DNA from: Paenibacillus rubinfantis
GTDB lineage: Bacteria > Bacillota > Bacilli > Paenibacillales > Paenibacillaceae
Assembly (NCBI RefSeq): GCF_001486505.1
Contig: NZ_LN909066.1
Location: forward strand, 509,795-573,794
DNA: 64,000 nt
Direction: 5' to 3'
In this document: piece after piece, positions 35,449 through 44,421 of the stretch
Layout of the letters: every line of letters starts with the position of its first letter
How positions within the stretch are numbered: position 1 is the stretch's first letter
The notes under the pieces: model-generated
What the model was told of the DNA's origin: nothing
What the model saw: the letters and a program-made list of their open reading frames with translations, nothing else
Database searches by the model: none
Made by a program: the position numbers and the translations under genes

Positions 35449-35475
35449 TTCCACAATTATGACCACATACTCCAC
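35445..35475 (-). promoter_or_regulatory. AraC-type direct repeats at the arabinoside promoter
   Basis: GTGGAGTATG (35475-35466) and GTGGAATTTG (35454-35445) on the minus strand, 8 of 10 identical, spaced 21 bases, the second overlapping the -35. This suits activation by the neighbouring YesN-type regulator. Confidence 0.45.
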
Positions 35476-37068
35476 TTATTTTACGGAATCAGAAACCCCC
35501 ATTTTCTGCACATAGGCTTGGGGGGTCATACCGGTCCACTCCTTGAACACTTTGAAGAAGTAATTATAGGTGCTGAACCCTACCTGCACGCTTACCTGCT
35601 TAACCGAATAGCGACCGCTCTCTAACAGCTTGCAGCTGGCGTCAATCCGCACTCGGTTTACGTATTCCGAAAACGTCATCCCCGTCTCCTCTTTGAAGAT
35701 TCGGCTGAGATACGAGGGATTAAGTCCGATGGCTCCCGCCGCAAGCTCCAGCGTGATATAACTCGGATACTTCTCCAGAATCAACAGGATTACTTGGGAT
35801 ACATGCCGCGAATGATGGCCGGCTGCACGCTCCCGCTTCAACCGGTCCAGCAGCTCCTCATAATAGGCGTAAAGCCATTGCTCCAGTCCGTCCACGCTGC
35901 CGATTCGTCCCAAATCCTCGCGGACCGAGAAGCTGTTCCTCGCCTCGCCGTCTCCGGCGAAGGGAACCCATTTGCGGGCGGCCTTCTCCCCGATGGACAG
36001 CAACTCGCGGACAATCAGCTGGACTGCTTGGGCATGGACCGGTTGTTGACGCAGGTCCTTAAATGCGGAGGCGATCACTTCCCTTACGCCTTCACGGTCT
36101 AAATTTTCCATGGAGAGTAGGAGATGCTTCTGTTCCTCAATCGTCAAGGAAACTCTGGCGGTATGCTCGCTTCCCGGCTGTCGTTGCTGAGAAACGTCAA
36201 GCGCCTGCTCGGCAGCACGGTAGCTGGACTCTAGCTTAGACAGGTTGGAGCATAAGTGGCCGATGGTATAGGTACATTTCAAATTTAAAAACATCTCCAG
36301 CGAGTGGCGCAGATGGTTCATCAGCCTTTCGGCTTCGCTAACGGCAGCTTGTTCGCTTCTCTCTTTAAACGCAAACACGGCGGCAATCCGTCCATTTTCC
36401 ACATAAGTCACGGTTCGTTCCGGCGGAGCCCCCAGCGTCTGCTGCATCAGGTCGAGGGCCTGCTGCACCAGCCGGTTGGTCTGCACATCGCTGCGGGATT
36501 CCGTCAGCAACAGGAAGGAGGAGATTTGCATTGCCGCCGCAACGTAACACACCGTATCCTGAAACCATCCGCTCTCCCGGGCAACCCCCTCCAGTTCCTG
36601 ATCTGCTCCGGGCTTTCCTCGCAGGATTTGCCCTAGGCGTTCCCGAAATTCCGACAGATTGCCCAGCTTCCGTCGTTGATCCTCAAGGTCCTCCTCCATT
36701 TCACGAGCGGCCTTCCTCAATACCCCCATCAGTTGCTCCGCGTCCAAACGATGCTTCAGCAAATAATCGACGGCCCCGTTCCTCAAGCAATCGCGAACAT
36801 AGTCGTAGTCGTCGTAACTGCTCAACATGATCGTCTTCACGGAAGGATAACGCTCCCGGATCGTTCGATTTAACTCGATGCCGTTCATGCCCTGCATATT
36901 GACGTCCAGGATCACGATCTGAGGACGAAGCCGATCGATCATCTGGAGCGCTTTCTCGCCTTCATACGCTTCGCCGCAAAGATCAAACCCTTGGGTTCGC
37001 CAGTCCAACACGGTTCGAAGATGGTGATGCACCAAAGGTTCATCGTCAACCAACAAGACTTGATACAT
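35476..37068 (-). CDS. Response regulator with AraC-type DNA-binding domain (YesN family)
   Basis: 530 residues. N-terminal receiver domain with the acidic pair VDDEP, phospho-acceptor Asp in QIVILDVNMQGMNG, Thr/Ser in IMLSSYDDYDYV and Lys in VDYLLKHR. A middle helical region (about 130-410) follows, and a C-terminal double helix-turn-helix of AraC type (LNPSYLSRIFKEETGMTF and VGFSTYNYFFKVFKEWTGMTP). It is coded three bases after the sensor kinase gene and ends 94 bases before the start region of the importer operon, which it very likely activates when its partner senses extracellular sugar. Confidence 0.92.
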   Translation of the reverse strand: MYQVLLVDDEPLVHHHLRTVLDWRTQGFDLCGEAYEGEKALQMIDRLRPQIVILDVNMQGMNGIELNRTIRERYPSVKTIMLSSYDDYDYVRDCLRNGAVDYLLKHRLDAEQLMGVLRKAAREMEEDLEDQRRKLGNLSEFRERLGQILRGKPGADQELEGVARESGWFQDTVCYVAAAMQISSFLLLTESRSDVQTNRLVQQALDLMQQTLGAPPERTVTYVENGRIAAVFAFKERSEQAAVSEAERLMNHLRHSLEMFLNLKCTYTIGHLCSNLSKLESSYRAAEQALDVSQQRQPGSEHTARVSLTIEEQKHLLLSMENLDREGVREVIASAFKDLRQQPVHAQAVQLIVRELLSIGEKAARKWVPFAGDGEARNSFSVREDLGRIGSVDGLEQWLYAYYEELLDRLKRERAAGHHSRHVSQVILLILEKYPSYITLELAAGAIGLNPSYLSRIFKEETGMTFSEYVNRVRIDASCKLLESGRYSVKQVSVQVGFSTYNYFFKVFKEWTGMTPQAYVQKMGVSDSVK

Positions 37069-37071
37069 AAC

Positions 37072-38853
37072 CTACTCCCCTTTATCCTGGTCTTCCGATC
37101 GAGGAAACCGAAGCTCCACTTTTGTATATAATCCTTCTTCGCTGTACAGCTTGATGCCGTAAGGTTCGCCAAACATCCGGTGAATCCGCTCATGGACATT
37201 GCGGACCCCCATGCCGCTGAACCGGGATGGGGCCCCTGCAGGGTCTCCTATCAAAGCCTCCAGCTTCTCCTTGCTCATGCCCTTGCCATTATCCATCACT
37301 TCAATTTTCAGATCCCCGTACTCCTCAAACACGCGGATCAGTACGAAACCGCCGTGCACCGACGGAGCAAAGCCATGCAGGAGCGCGTTCTCCACGATCG
37401 GTTGCAGCGTAAGCTTCAAGACCCGGCAATCCAACAACGCTTCATCCTCAATTTGAAACTCCACCGGGATCGGTTCCATGAACCTGTACTTCGCGATGGA
37501 AACATAGCTGGATACATAATCAAGCTCCTCCCGTAAGGTTAGGAATTCTCCGGAATTTCCAAGCACACCTCGCATCAGCTCGACCAATGCCCCGGATACC
37601 TCCTCGATATTAGGCACGCCATTTAGCTTCGCCAAATACTTAATCGTGTTCAGCGAATTATAGAGGAAATGCGGGCGAATCTGTGCCTGCAGTGCGGTCA
37701 ACTCCGCTTCCCGCTTGGCTTTCTCGCTCCTGCGGATCCCTTCCATGAGCCGTTTCAACTCGTCCACCATGCTGATGAAGACTCGGTACAAATCGCCAAT
37801 TTCATCCTTGGTGTTAATTTCCGTCCGCGGAAAATCCAAGTTCCCATCCTTGACGCGCATCATCATCGTTTTTAGACGGCGGATATGGAGGGTGGTCTGC
37901 GAAGACATTTGCAGCGAGCCAATCAGCACTATCACAAAAACGGCAACGGATACCTCCACCATCAGGTTGCGGATTTTCACCGATTCGCTAAGCAGGGAAT
38001 CCAACGGGATCAGGGCACGTGTGGTCCACCCGGTAAATTCAGACTTGCGGCTGACAACGATATACCGTTTGCCGTCGATGGTTCGCTCAACGGTCCCCTC
38101 CGCATCAGACGATTCCTCGGTATCGTAAACAACCCGGGTCATTTTTTCGGAAATCGTTGACGGGGCAGAATCGGATTGAAACACAAGCTGTCTCTGCTCA
38201 TCCAGCACGTACAAGATGCTGTCCGCGGTTGGCTTCACCCCATACGTCGTGCGGATGAACTCATAGTTCATATCAACCATCACAACGCCGATCGTCTCAC
38301 GGTTATAACGGAGGACACGGCCAACAGCTATCGCCTCCGAGGTGTCCGACCGTTTGAAATACGCATGGCGTTCCCCTTGCTTTAGCATATAATCCATCAT
38401 TTCGGTATCCAGGAACGTCCGATCGATCCAGGGACCTCCCGAGAAGAACACTTTCCCGTTCAGCCCAATCACGGCAATGCGGGAAATGTGCGGCTTGTAA
38501 TCTATCAATCCGGACAGAAACTCGGTAATCCGCTTCTGCTCCTGAAACCATTCATAGCTGATTTCCTCATTGGGACTCATAATCGTATCGATCACTGTAT
38601 TTTTATTAGTCGCCACCACCGTATTTAAGCGATCGATTTCTTTGAGCATGACATTCAGGGATTCGTCAGCATGACGGATGCTGTCCGATACGGAGGTGAT
38701 GGCGTTCTTTTTGATCGTATCGCGCATGTTGACATACACGATGCTGGTCACCGAGACGATGGACAACAGCGTCAGCAGCACGATCGCAATAAATACTTTC
38801 CCTTGCATGCTTAATTCCGGCGAAATCCACTTGCGCAGCGCAGCCAGCGTCAT
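37072..38853 (-). CDS. Sensor histidine kinase (YesM family)
   Basis: 593 residues, membrane-bound. First span around 18-40 (VFIAIVLLTLLSIVSVTSIV), an extracellular Cache-like sensing domain (about 40-300), a second span (VEVSVAVFVIVLIGSLQM), a HAMP linker (IRRLKTMMMRVKDGNLDF), then the His-kinase dimerisation box ALQAQIRPHFLYNSLNTIKY with phospho-His, and an ATPase domain with N box VENALLHGF and G1 box VMDNGKGMS. First gene of the kinase/regulator pair; a cre-like palindrome is just upstream. The ligand is probably an oligosaccharide or the loaded binding protein (family knowledge). Confidence 0.92.
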   Translation of the reverse strand: MTLAALRKWISPELSMQGKVFIAIVLLTLLSIVSVTSIVYVNMRDTIKKNAITSVSDSIRHADESLNVMLKEIDRLNTVVATNKNTVIDTIMSPNEEISYEWFQEQKRITEFLSGLIDYKPHISRIAVIGLNGKVFFSGGPWIDRTFLDTEMMDYMLKQGERHAYFKRSDTSEAIAVGRVLRYNRETIGVVMVDMNYEFIRTTYGVKPTADSILYVLDEQRQLVFQSDSAPSTISEKMTRVVYDTEESSDAEGTVERTIDGKRYIVVSRKSEFTGWTTRALIPLDSLLSESVKIRNLMVEVSVAVFVIVLIGSLQMSSQTTLHIRRLKTMMMRVKDGNLDFPRTEINTKDEIGDLYRVFISMVDELKRLMEGIRRSEKAKREAELTALQAQIRPHFLYNSLNTIKYLAKLNGVPNIEEVSGALVELMRGVLGNSGEFLTLREELDYVSSYVSIAKYRFMEPIPVEFQIEDEALLDCRVLKLTLQPIVENALLHGFAPSVHGGFVLIRVFEEYGDLKIEVMDNGKGMSKEKLEALIGDPAGAPSRFSGMGVRNVHERIHRMFGEPYGIKLYSEEGLYTKVELRFPRSEDQDKGE

Positions 38854-38894
38854 AAACCCGCTCTCCTTTAACTCCGAATCTGGTCGTTCACGGA

Positions 38895-38908
38895 AGTAAG
38901 CGCTTACG
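38895..38908. promoter_or_regulatory. cre-like palindrome before the sensor kinase gene
   Basis: AGTAAGCGCTTACG: perfect inverted repeat GTAAGCGCTTAC, 12 of 14 to the cre consensus, 42 bases before the kinase start. Confidence 0.45.
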
Positions 38909-38916
38909 AAAAAGAG

Positions 38917-39798
38917 CTATTCCCGAGAGGACCGCAAACTTGCGGCTCCATCCTTCCGCATCGCTAACGGAGGAACCTTGTAATACATTTTAAAGGCCCG
39001 GGTAAACGTGTAGAGGTTGGGATACCCCAAAGACAAGGCGATCTCCGTGACGGAAGCCTCTGTTTCAATGACCAGCCGCTGGGCCTTCTCCATTCGAATC
39101 TTTTGCAGATATTTTTGCGGGGAGATCCCGATCTGACTGGTGAACACATTAGAAAAATACGAGCGGTGCACCCCTGCAAAGGCCGCCACCTGTTGCACGG
39201 AAATGCCTTCCGTCGCATGAAGGTCCATAAACTCCATGCACTCCCGGATCCAGCCCGAGGGCTCGGAGGTCTCGGCCGTTGCCGTCTCTGGGATCAGCTC
39301 GGCCAGCAATCGGCATAGACTCCCTTGAAGCTCCAAGGAAGCCGCCGGATTCCAGCGCTCGAGGTTCGATAATTTCTCAATCGTGCCGCCCAGCCGTTCC
39401 CGCGCCTGCGAAGTCACAATCCCTCTCCCGAACGGTCTCTCCGGTGAGAGTCCTGCGAGCTTCATCAGCGACTTGACGCGGCTGCCGTCCAAGGCGAGCC
39501 AATTCATTTGCAGCGGCTGATCTGCAGCTACCGCATGATAAAAATAAGTTCGTCCAGGAAATAGACAGAACAGGTCATTGGCGTGTAATTCCACTCGTTT
39601 GTCGTCAAATTCCAAGCATACGCTTCCTTCCAATACGAAATGGAGGCTATAACACTCAATCCGCTTTGGCCCCACTTGATAATGAGGTTTAGCTATGTTT
39701 CGCCCTGCCCGTACAGGCCACAGCTGCGCTTCCTTATCCGTATATCCAGGCGTGTAATATAGAAACTCGGCATACTCATGCTCATACTCCAACATCAT
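38917..39798 (-). CDS. AraC family transcriptional regulator
   Basis: About 293 residues: N-terminal cupin sugar-sensing domain (YSLHFVLEGSVCLEFDD, LFCLFPGRTYFYH) and C-terminal AraC DNA-binding domain (FAGVHRSYFSNVFTSQIGIS and LGYPNLYTFTRAFKMYYKVPP). I take the start at ATG 39798, nine bases after AAGGGAGG, giving MMLEYEHEYAEF; the longer frame to 39903 adds a hydrophobic stretch that is really intergenic DNA. It is divergent from the sulfatase gene with 123 bases between, so it is the natural candidate to control that gene. Confidence 0.88.
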   Translation of the reverse strand: MMLEYEHEYAEFLYYTPGYTDKEAQLWPVRAGRNIAKPHYQVGPKRIECYSLHFVLEGSVCLEFDDKRVELHANDLFCLFPGRTYFYHAVAADQPLQMNWLALDGSRVKSLMKLAGLSPERPFGRGIVTSQARERLGGTIEKLSNLERWNPAASLELQGSLCRLLAELIPETATAETSEPSGWIRECMEFMDLHATEGISVQQVAAFAGVHRSYFSNVFTSQIGISPQKYLQKIRMEKAQRLVIETEASVTEIALSLGYPNLYTFTRAFKMYYKVPPLAMRKDGAASLRSSRE

Positions 39799-39921
39799 TA
39801 CACACATCCTCCCTTCTACCTGTTTTCTCATAAAGATAACAAAATGATAAATGTAATATAACAGAACGACATTTAAAAATTCCGATTTAATCAATATTAT
39901 CATAATAGGAGGGGATTAATT

Positions 39922-41460
39922 TTGTCTAGTAGACCTAACATTTTACTAATTACCAGCGATCAACAGCATTGGAACACCATCGGTGCGTTTCAACCCGAAA
40001 TCTCCACGCCAAATTTAGACCGCCTAACCCGGGAAGGTACAACGTTTGGCCGGGCCTACTGCCCGAACCCAACCTGTACGCCAAGCCGGTCTTCGATGAT
40101 CACCGGTATGTATCCCAGTCAGCACGGAGCCTGGACGCTTGGAACAAAGCTGTTAGAGGACCGTCACACTGTAGGCGAGGATTTTAAGGAAGCCGGTTAT
40201 CAAACCTCATTGATCGGCAAAGCGCATTTCCAGCCTTTGAAATCCACGCCTGAGTACGACTCAAAGGAGGCTTATCCGCTTCTGCAGGATTTAAACTATT
40301 GGCGAGAGAACCATGGGCCGTTTTATGGCTTTGATCACGTTGAACTGGCGCGCAACCATACCAACGAAGCTCACGTTGGGCAACATTATGCTCTATGGCT
40401 GGAAGAACAGGGATGCACCAATTGGAGGGACTACTTCTTGCCCCCCACCGGCACGATGGACCCTACGCAAACCTACAAGTGGCCCATTCCGGAAAAATAT
40501 CATTACAATACGTGGATTGCGGAACGGACAAACGCTCGTCTGGAGGAGCATCAGAAAACGGGGGATCCGTTCTTCCTATGGGCTAGCTTCTTCGATCCCC
40601 ACCCGGAATACTTGGCCCCGGAGCCTTGGGATACGATGTATGATCCGGAACAGTTGACGATCCCGTCGATGACACCAGGGGAACATGATCGGAATCCGCC
40701 GCACTTTGGCTTGACCCAAGAGGAAAATCCGGATTTCTCTTCGCTGATGGAAACGGGCTTTGGCATCCATGGCTACCGCTCCCATCATTACTACGAATAC
40801 GGAGCAAAGCAGCGGCTTACGGACTACGACAGGAAGAAGTTGGTCGCGGTTTATTATGGCATGATCAGTTTGATGGACAAATATATAGGACGCATCCTGG
40901 ATAAGCTGGATGCCTTAGGGATGGCGGAGAACACCCTGGTCGTATTTACGACGGATCACGGCCACTTCTTTGGCCAGCACGGGTTACAGGCGAAGGGGGG
41001 ATTTCATTACGAGGATTTGATTAAGCTGCCTTTCATCGTCAGGTACCCGGGTCAGGTTCCCGCCGGACGGCGTTCGGATGCGCTGCAATCCTTGGTGGAT
41101 TTGGCACCGACTTTTCTCTCCTTCTGTGGCTTGCCGATTCCGCAAACGATGACCGGGATCGACCAGAAGGACGTGTGGCTTGGCCGTCGGGATCAAGCGC
41201 GGGACCATGTCATTTGCGAGTTCCGGCATGAACCCACGACGATACATCAAAAAACCTACGTCAATGAACGCTATAAAATTACCTTGTACTACAATCAGAC
41301 GTATGGAGAAATATTTGATCTGAAAGAGGACCCTGAAGAGCTTCATAACTTATGGGATGAACCGGGCTGTGAACGGTTGAAGACGGAGCTTCTGCTCAAA
41401 TACGCTTGGGCTGAGCTTGGCAAGGAACCGATGCCAATGCCCCGTATTCATCACGCTTAG
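39922..41460 (+). CDS. Sulfatase, Cys-type, cytoplasmic
   Basis: Hydrolyses sulfate esters using a formylglycine made from Cys52 in the motif CTPSR. 512 residues. Metal-ligand region LLITSDQQHW at the N-terminus (Asp-Gln rather than the more usual Asp-Asp), HGAWTLG, and the C-terminal side FTTDHGHFFGQHG with Asp/His metal ligands. No signal peptide, so it works on imported material. Because the residue is Cys in a probably anaerobic-type system, conversion could be done by the radical-SAM maturase encoded at 44422-45672. TTG start at 39922 with AGGAGGGG upstream. It is divergent from an AraC regulator and ends at a strong terminator. Confidence 0.9.
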   Translation: MSSRPNILLITSDQQHWNTIGAFQPEISTPNLDRLTREGTTFGRAYCPNPTCTPSRSSMITGMYPSQHGAWTLGTKLLEDRHTVGEDFKEAGYQTSLIGKAHFQPLKSTPEYDSKEAYPLLQDLNYWRENHGPFYGFDHVELARNHTNEAHVGQHYALWLEEQGCTNWRDYFLPPTGTMDPTQTYKWPIPEKYHYNTWIAERTNARLEEHQKTGDPFFLWASFFDPHPEYLAPEPWDTMYDPEQLTIPSMTPGEHDRNPPHFGLTQEENPDFSSLMETGFGIHGYRSHHYYEYGAKQRLTDYDRKKLVAVYYGMISLMDKYIGRILDKLDALGMAENTLVVFTTDHGHFFGQHGLQAKGGFHYEDLIKLPFIVRYPGQVPAGRRSDALQSLVDLAPTFLSFCGLPIPQTMTGIDQKDVWLGRRDQARDHVICEFRHEPTTIHQKTYVNERYKITLYYNQTYGEIFDLKEDPEELHNLWDEPGCERLKTELLLKYAWAELGKEPMPMPRIHHA

Positions 41461-41476
41461 AAGAACTGCCTAATCG

Positions 41477-41517
41477 AAAAAAGGTTGCTCTTAATAATAA
41501 GAGCAGCCTTTTTTTCA
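41477..41517. terminator. Bidirectional terminator
   Basis: AAAAAAGGTTGCTCTT / AAGAGCAGCCTTTTTTT with an AATAAT loop, between the convergent sulfatase and chromate-type transporter genes. Confidence 0.85.
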
Positions 41518-41571
41518 CGTAACGAGGTAACCCAATCCTCTGAAAGCCATGGCGTCAGCTAGAGCGGATGC

Positions 41572-42105
41572 TTAGAATAGAACGATCCCCGCTGCTGCGG
41601 ACAGCAAGATCACTGCAAAAGGATGAACCTTATATTTGCTAATCAGGAGAAGGCAGCCGCCGGTGATCAACAGCGTTCCTGCCATTGACCAGCTTTGCAG
41701 CGGATAGGTGCGCCCGCTAAACCCGAAGTGAATAGCGGCGTAAATGATCAACCCCGTTACAATCGGACGTAGCCCATAAAAGGAGGAACGAATCCAATCG
41801 TTGCCTTGCAGCCTGAGAAAACAAGCAGTCAAAACGACAACGATGAGGAGGGAGGGGAGAATGATGCCGACCGTAGCTGCAATAGCCCCCGCGATCCCCC
41901 CTTCTGCATAACCGATCAGCGTGGCTGCATTCGTGGCGATGGAGCCCGGTGCCATGCCGGCCAATGCTACGATTTCCTGAAATTCACCGGGATCAACCCA
42001 GTTCCTGGCGGCCACTTCCCGTTGAATCAGCGTTAATACCGCATATCCGCCGCCAAAGGACATCAGCCCGATTTTGACAAATACCCAAAATAACTGCCAA
42101 ACCAT
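41572..42105 (-). CDS. Chromate transporter family, short form, subunit 2
   Basis: Half-size CHR protein, 177 residues, about five spans. The signature FVKIGLMSFGGGYAVLTLIQ and the following EIVALAGMAPGSIATNAAT match the CHR domain. Short CHR proteins come in pairs encoded by adjacent genes that together do the work of one long ChrA. The partner lies 15 bases upstream. Whether it exports chromate or carries some other anion such as sulfate is not shown here; sulfatase nearby makes an anion role worth noting but this is inference. Confidence 0.88.
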   Translation of the reverse strand: MVWQLFWVFVKIGLMSFGGGYAVLTLIQREVAARNWVDPGEFQEIVALAGMAPGSIATNAATLIGYAEGGIAGAIAATVGIILPSLLIVVVLTACFLRLQGNDWIRSSFYGLRPIVTGLIIYAAIHFGFSGRTYPLQSWSMAGTLLITGGCLLLISKYKVHPFAVILLSAAAGIVLF

Positions 42106-42120
42106 TGAACCTGTCCTCCT

Positions 42121-42756
42121 TTAAATGTAGTACTCGGGGAAGTGCAGCTCCCGTTCCGGTTCGCCCTGCCCCTTCTCCGTCTGTACGGTCCAACCGCATT
42201 TTTTCTTCATATAGACGATGACGAGCCCGGCAAGCGGCCCGCCCAGGATCAAATAAAGCGAGTGAATGTCCGTTAGTAACAGCAACGTGACAGTCAATAT
42301 CGTAATCACCAGCGTTGCCGTATCCAGCACCGATGACTTCCACATTTTGACGGCCGCCACCATAATCAAAGCAACAACAGCCGCATGAATACCTTTCAAA
42401 GCCGCCGCGACCTTCATGTTATCTTTAAACATCGCACTAAGTGCGCTAAGGAGAAAAACGATCAGGAACGTAGGCAACGTAATCGCGATGACGGCGGCGA
42501 TGGCTCCGAGCCACCCACCTAAACGATAGCCGATAAACGCCGCCGAATTGACGGCAACGCCGCCGGGCGCGGATCCGGAAATCGACACCATGTCGCCCAT
42601 TTCCTCCTTGCTCATCCAAGCTTTGCGATGAACGATTTCTTGTTCGATTGTGGCGATCATCGCATACCCTCCCCCAAACGTGGAGGGACCGATTTTCAAA
42701 AAAACCGTAAAGATTTGCCCAATCCGTTTCATCCGTTGTATAAAAGCAGCATTCAT
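42121..42756 (-). CDS. Chromate transporter family, short form, subunit 1
   Basis: Partner half-size CHR protein, 211 residues. FLKIGPSTFGGGYAMIATIE and ISGSAPGGVAVNSAAFIGY are the CHR hallmarks; about five spans, with a charged tail. It is the first gene of the pair. The minus-strand promoter has TATAAT at 42815-42810, inside a region with repeated ATTTCATT elements shared with the divergent ROK regulator. Confidence 0.88.
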   Translation of the reverse strand: MNAAFIQRMKRIGQIFTVFLKIGPSTFGGGYAMIATIEQEIVHRKAWMSKEEMGDMVSISGSAPGGVAVNSAAFIGYRLGGWLGAIAAVIAITLPTFLIVFLLSALSAMFKDNMKVAAALKGIHAAVVALIMVAAVKMWKSSVLDTATLVITILTVTLLLLTDIHSLYLILGGPLAGLVIVYMKKKCGWTVQTEKGQGEPERELHFPEYYI

Positions 42757-42820
42757 TTCAGTCTCACCCTCACTTCTCTCCTGATGTCCCTTGATCTACC
42801 TGTACTTGGATTATAACATG

Positions 42821-42854
42821 TTTATTTCATTTTGGATTAAAGTTATAATGAAAT
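42821..42854. promoter_or_regulatory. Inverted ATTTCATT/AATGAAAT element at the chromate-transporter promoter
   Basis: TTTATTTCATTTTGG (42821-42835) with an inverted partner AATGAAAT (42847-42854); lies just upstream of the minus-strand -10. Probable ROK repressor operator. Confidence 0.4.
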
Positions 42855-42915
42855 GTGTGATAATTTAATTAAATGGGTTCATTTCACGGAACTAGAACTC
42901 TCGTTATCGCCTAAC

Positions 42916-42930
42916 TTTATTTCATTGTGG
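42916..42930. promoter_or_regulatory. Second copy of the TTTATTTCATTnTGG element
   Basis: TTTATTTCATTGTGG differs by one base from the copy at 42821 and lies about 105 bases before the ROK gene start, as expected for autoregulation. Confidence 0.4.
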
Positions 42931-43034
42931 AATTATGTTGATTATTCGGATGAATTTAACTGGTAATCCCCGGGGGTTAACGATATACTTTACTATATCC
43001 CGACTAAATAGCTTGGAAATGGAGAGCCGTTCTT

Positions 43035-44225
43035 ATGATCACGCATTCCAACCCTTCGATAAAGAAACAGGTATACGATCGAATCTCTTATCTCGGGACC
43101 GTTTCGAAGGCGGATTTATTAAATCATTTTCCACTCACCAGCAGCAGTATGACGCGGTTGCTGGAAGAGATGACTACCCAAGGCTTGATTGTGGTATCCG
43201 GACTGGGGCACTCCACCGGAGGCCGAAAACCGATCTTGTTCCAAACCAATCCGACCTACCGATATCTGTTTGGCTTGGAAATTTCTCGGATTTACTCTGT
43301 CCTGGGCTTGTATGACATGCATCTGAACACGTTATCCTTGACCCGCTGGAAAATGGATGCTGAGATGACGCCCCATCAATTGGTCGATAACGTTACGGTA
43401 GCAGCCAAGCAGTTTCTGCTCGAACATGGCCTCTCGCCTGAAGACGTATTAGGCATTGGCATCGGAGCCGTAGGCCCCTTGGATCAACGGCAAGGCCTCA
43501 TTCTTGAACCGGAGTTATTCCCTTCCTCGGCCTGGAGGCACGTCCCGATCTGCACCATGCTCGAGGAGCGGCTGGGTTTTCCGGCGAAGCTCGATAATGG
43601 AGCCAATACCGCGCTGATCGGTGAACATTGGGCGCTTCGCTCCGAAACCATCGAGCACGCCTTATATGTCCATTCCGGCGTAAATATCCGTTCGGCCGCC
43701 ATGTCCGGAGGACGTATTCTCCGCGGCGCCGCAGATACGGAAGGTGCGATCGGCCAAATGATTATCCAGGCGAATGGCCCAAGACTGCGAAATAAAGGGA
43801 ACTATGGAGCGCTGGAAGCTTTCGTCTCCGTGCCCGCGCTCGAAGAAAGGGTCCGCACCCAACTGAAAATCGGACGCAGCAGTATCCTGTCCGGCATGGC
43901 GCCGGAGCTCGTTAATTTTTCCACACTGGTCGATGCCCTGAGGAAAGACGATGCGCTGGTGAAAGAGCAATTTACAGAAACCGCCGCCTACTTGGGGATT
44001 GGACTAGCCAACCTGATTAATGCGCTCCATCCCGAATACGTGATTCTAGGCGGCCCGCTCATCAGCGCCCATCCGCTCGTCTTTGACGCAACGCTCGAGA
44101 TCGCCAAGAAGAATACCTATCACTATCCCGAGTACAGTCCGGTGTTTACGCAAGGCTTGCTAACGGATGAGGCCGTGGCTACCGGTGCGGCTGTGATGAT
44201 GATGCAAAGTTGGAACGGAGATTAA
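43035..44225 (+). CDS. ROK family transcriptional regulator lacking the zinc motif
   Basis: 396 residues. N-terminal winged helix (SKADLLNHFPLTSSSMTRLL, wing GLGHSTGGRKPILF), then a ROK fold. Two family elements are lost: the ATP loop (GLEISRIYSVLGLY instead of DxGxT) and the Cys-rich signature, where NKGNYGALEAF stands in place of the usual CxCGxxGCxE, so it cannot bind the structural zinc. It is therefore a regulator of an unusual subtype. Start ATG 43035 follows GGAG. Divergent from the chromate-type transporter pair, with repeated operator-like elements between. Confidence 0.85.
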   Translation: MITHSNPSIKKQVYDRISYLGTVSKADLLNHFPLTSSSMTRLLEEMTTQGLIVVSGLGHSTGGRKPILFQTNPTYRYLFGLEISRIYSVLGLYDMHLNTLSLTRWKMDAEMTPHQLVDNVTVAAKQFLLEHGLSPEDVLGIGIGAVGPLDQRQGLILEPELFPSSAWRHVPICTMLEERLGFPAKLDNGANTALIGEHWALRSETIEHALYVHSGVNIRSAAMSGGRILRGAADTEGAIGQMIIQANGPRLRNKGNYGALEAFVSVPALEERVRTQLKIGRSSILSGMAPELVNFSTLVDALRKDDALVKEQFTETAAYLGIGLANLINALHPEYVILGGPLISAHPLVFDATLEIAKKNTYHYPEYSPVFTQGLLTDEAVATGAAVMMMQSWNGD

Positions 44226-44231
44226 CACGAG

Positions 44232-44261
44232 GAGGCGTTGGTTGTATAACGCCTCTTTTTT
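44232..44261 (+). terminator. Intrinsic terminator of the ROK gene
   Basis: GAGGCGTT / AACGCCTC stem followed by TTTTTT. Confidence 0.8.
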
Positions 44262-44363
44262 GTGCGAGGACACTCTACTTATATCCATTTTGGTGTAAAG
44301 TAGCGGCGAATTGACGGGAGTTAATTAAGGAATTACGTGTCCGATCCCTTACTTTTTATTATT

Positions 44364-44392
44364 TTGACACAAACCAAATAGGGTGCTATCTT
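44364..44392 (+). promoter_or_regulatory. Promoter of the sulfatase-maturase gene
   Basis: TTGACA (44364-44369), 17-base spacer, TATCTT (44387-44392), about 30 bases before the start codon. Confidence 0.6.
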
Positions 44393-44421
44393 TGTGGTAA
44401 ACAAGGACAGGAGGAGAAGGA

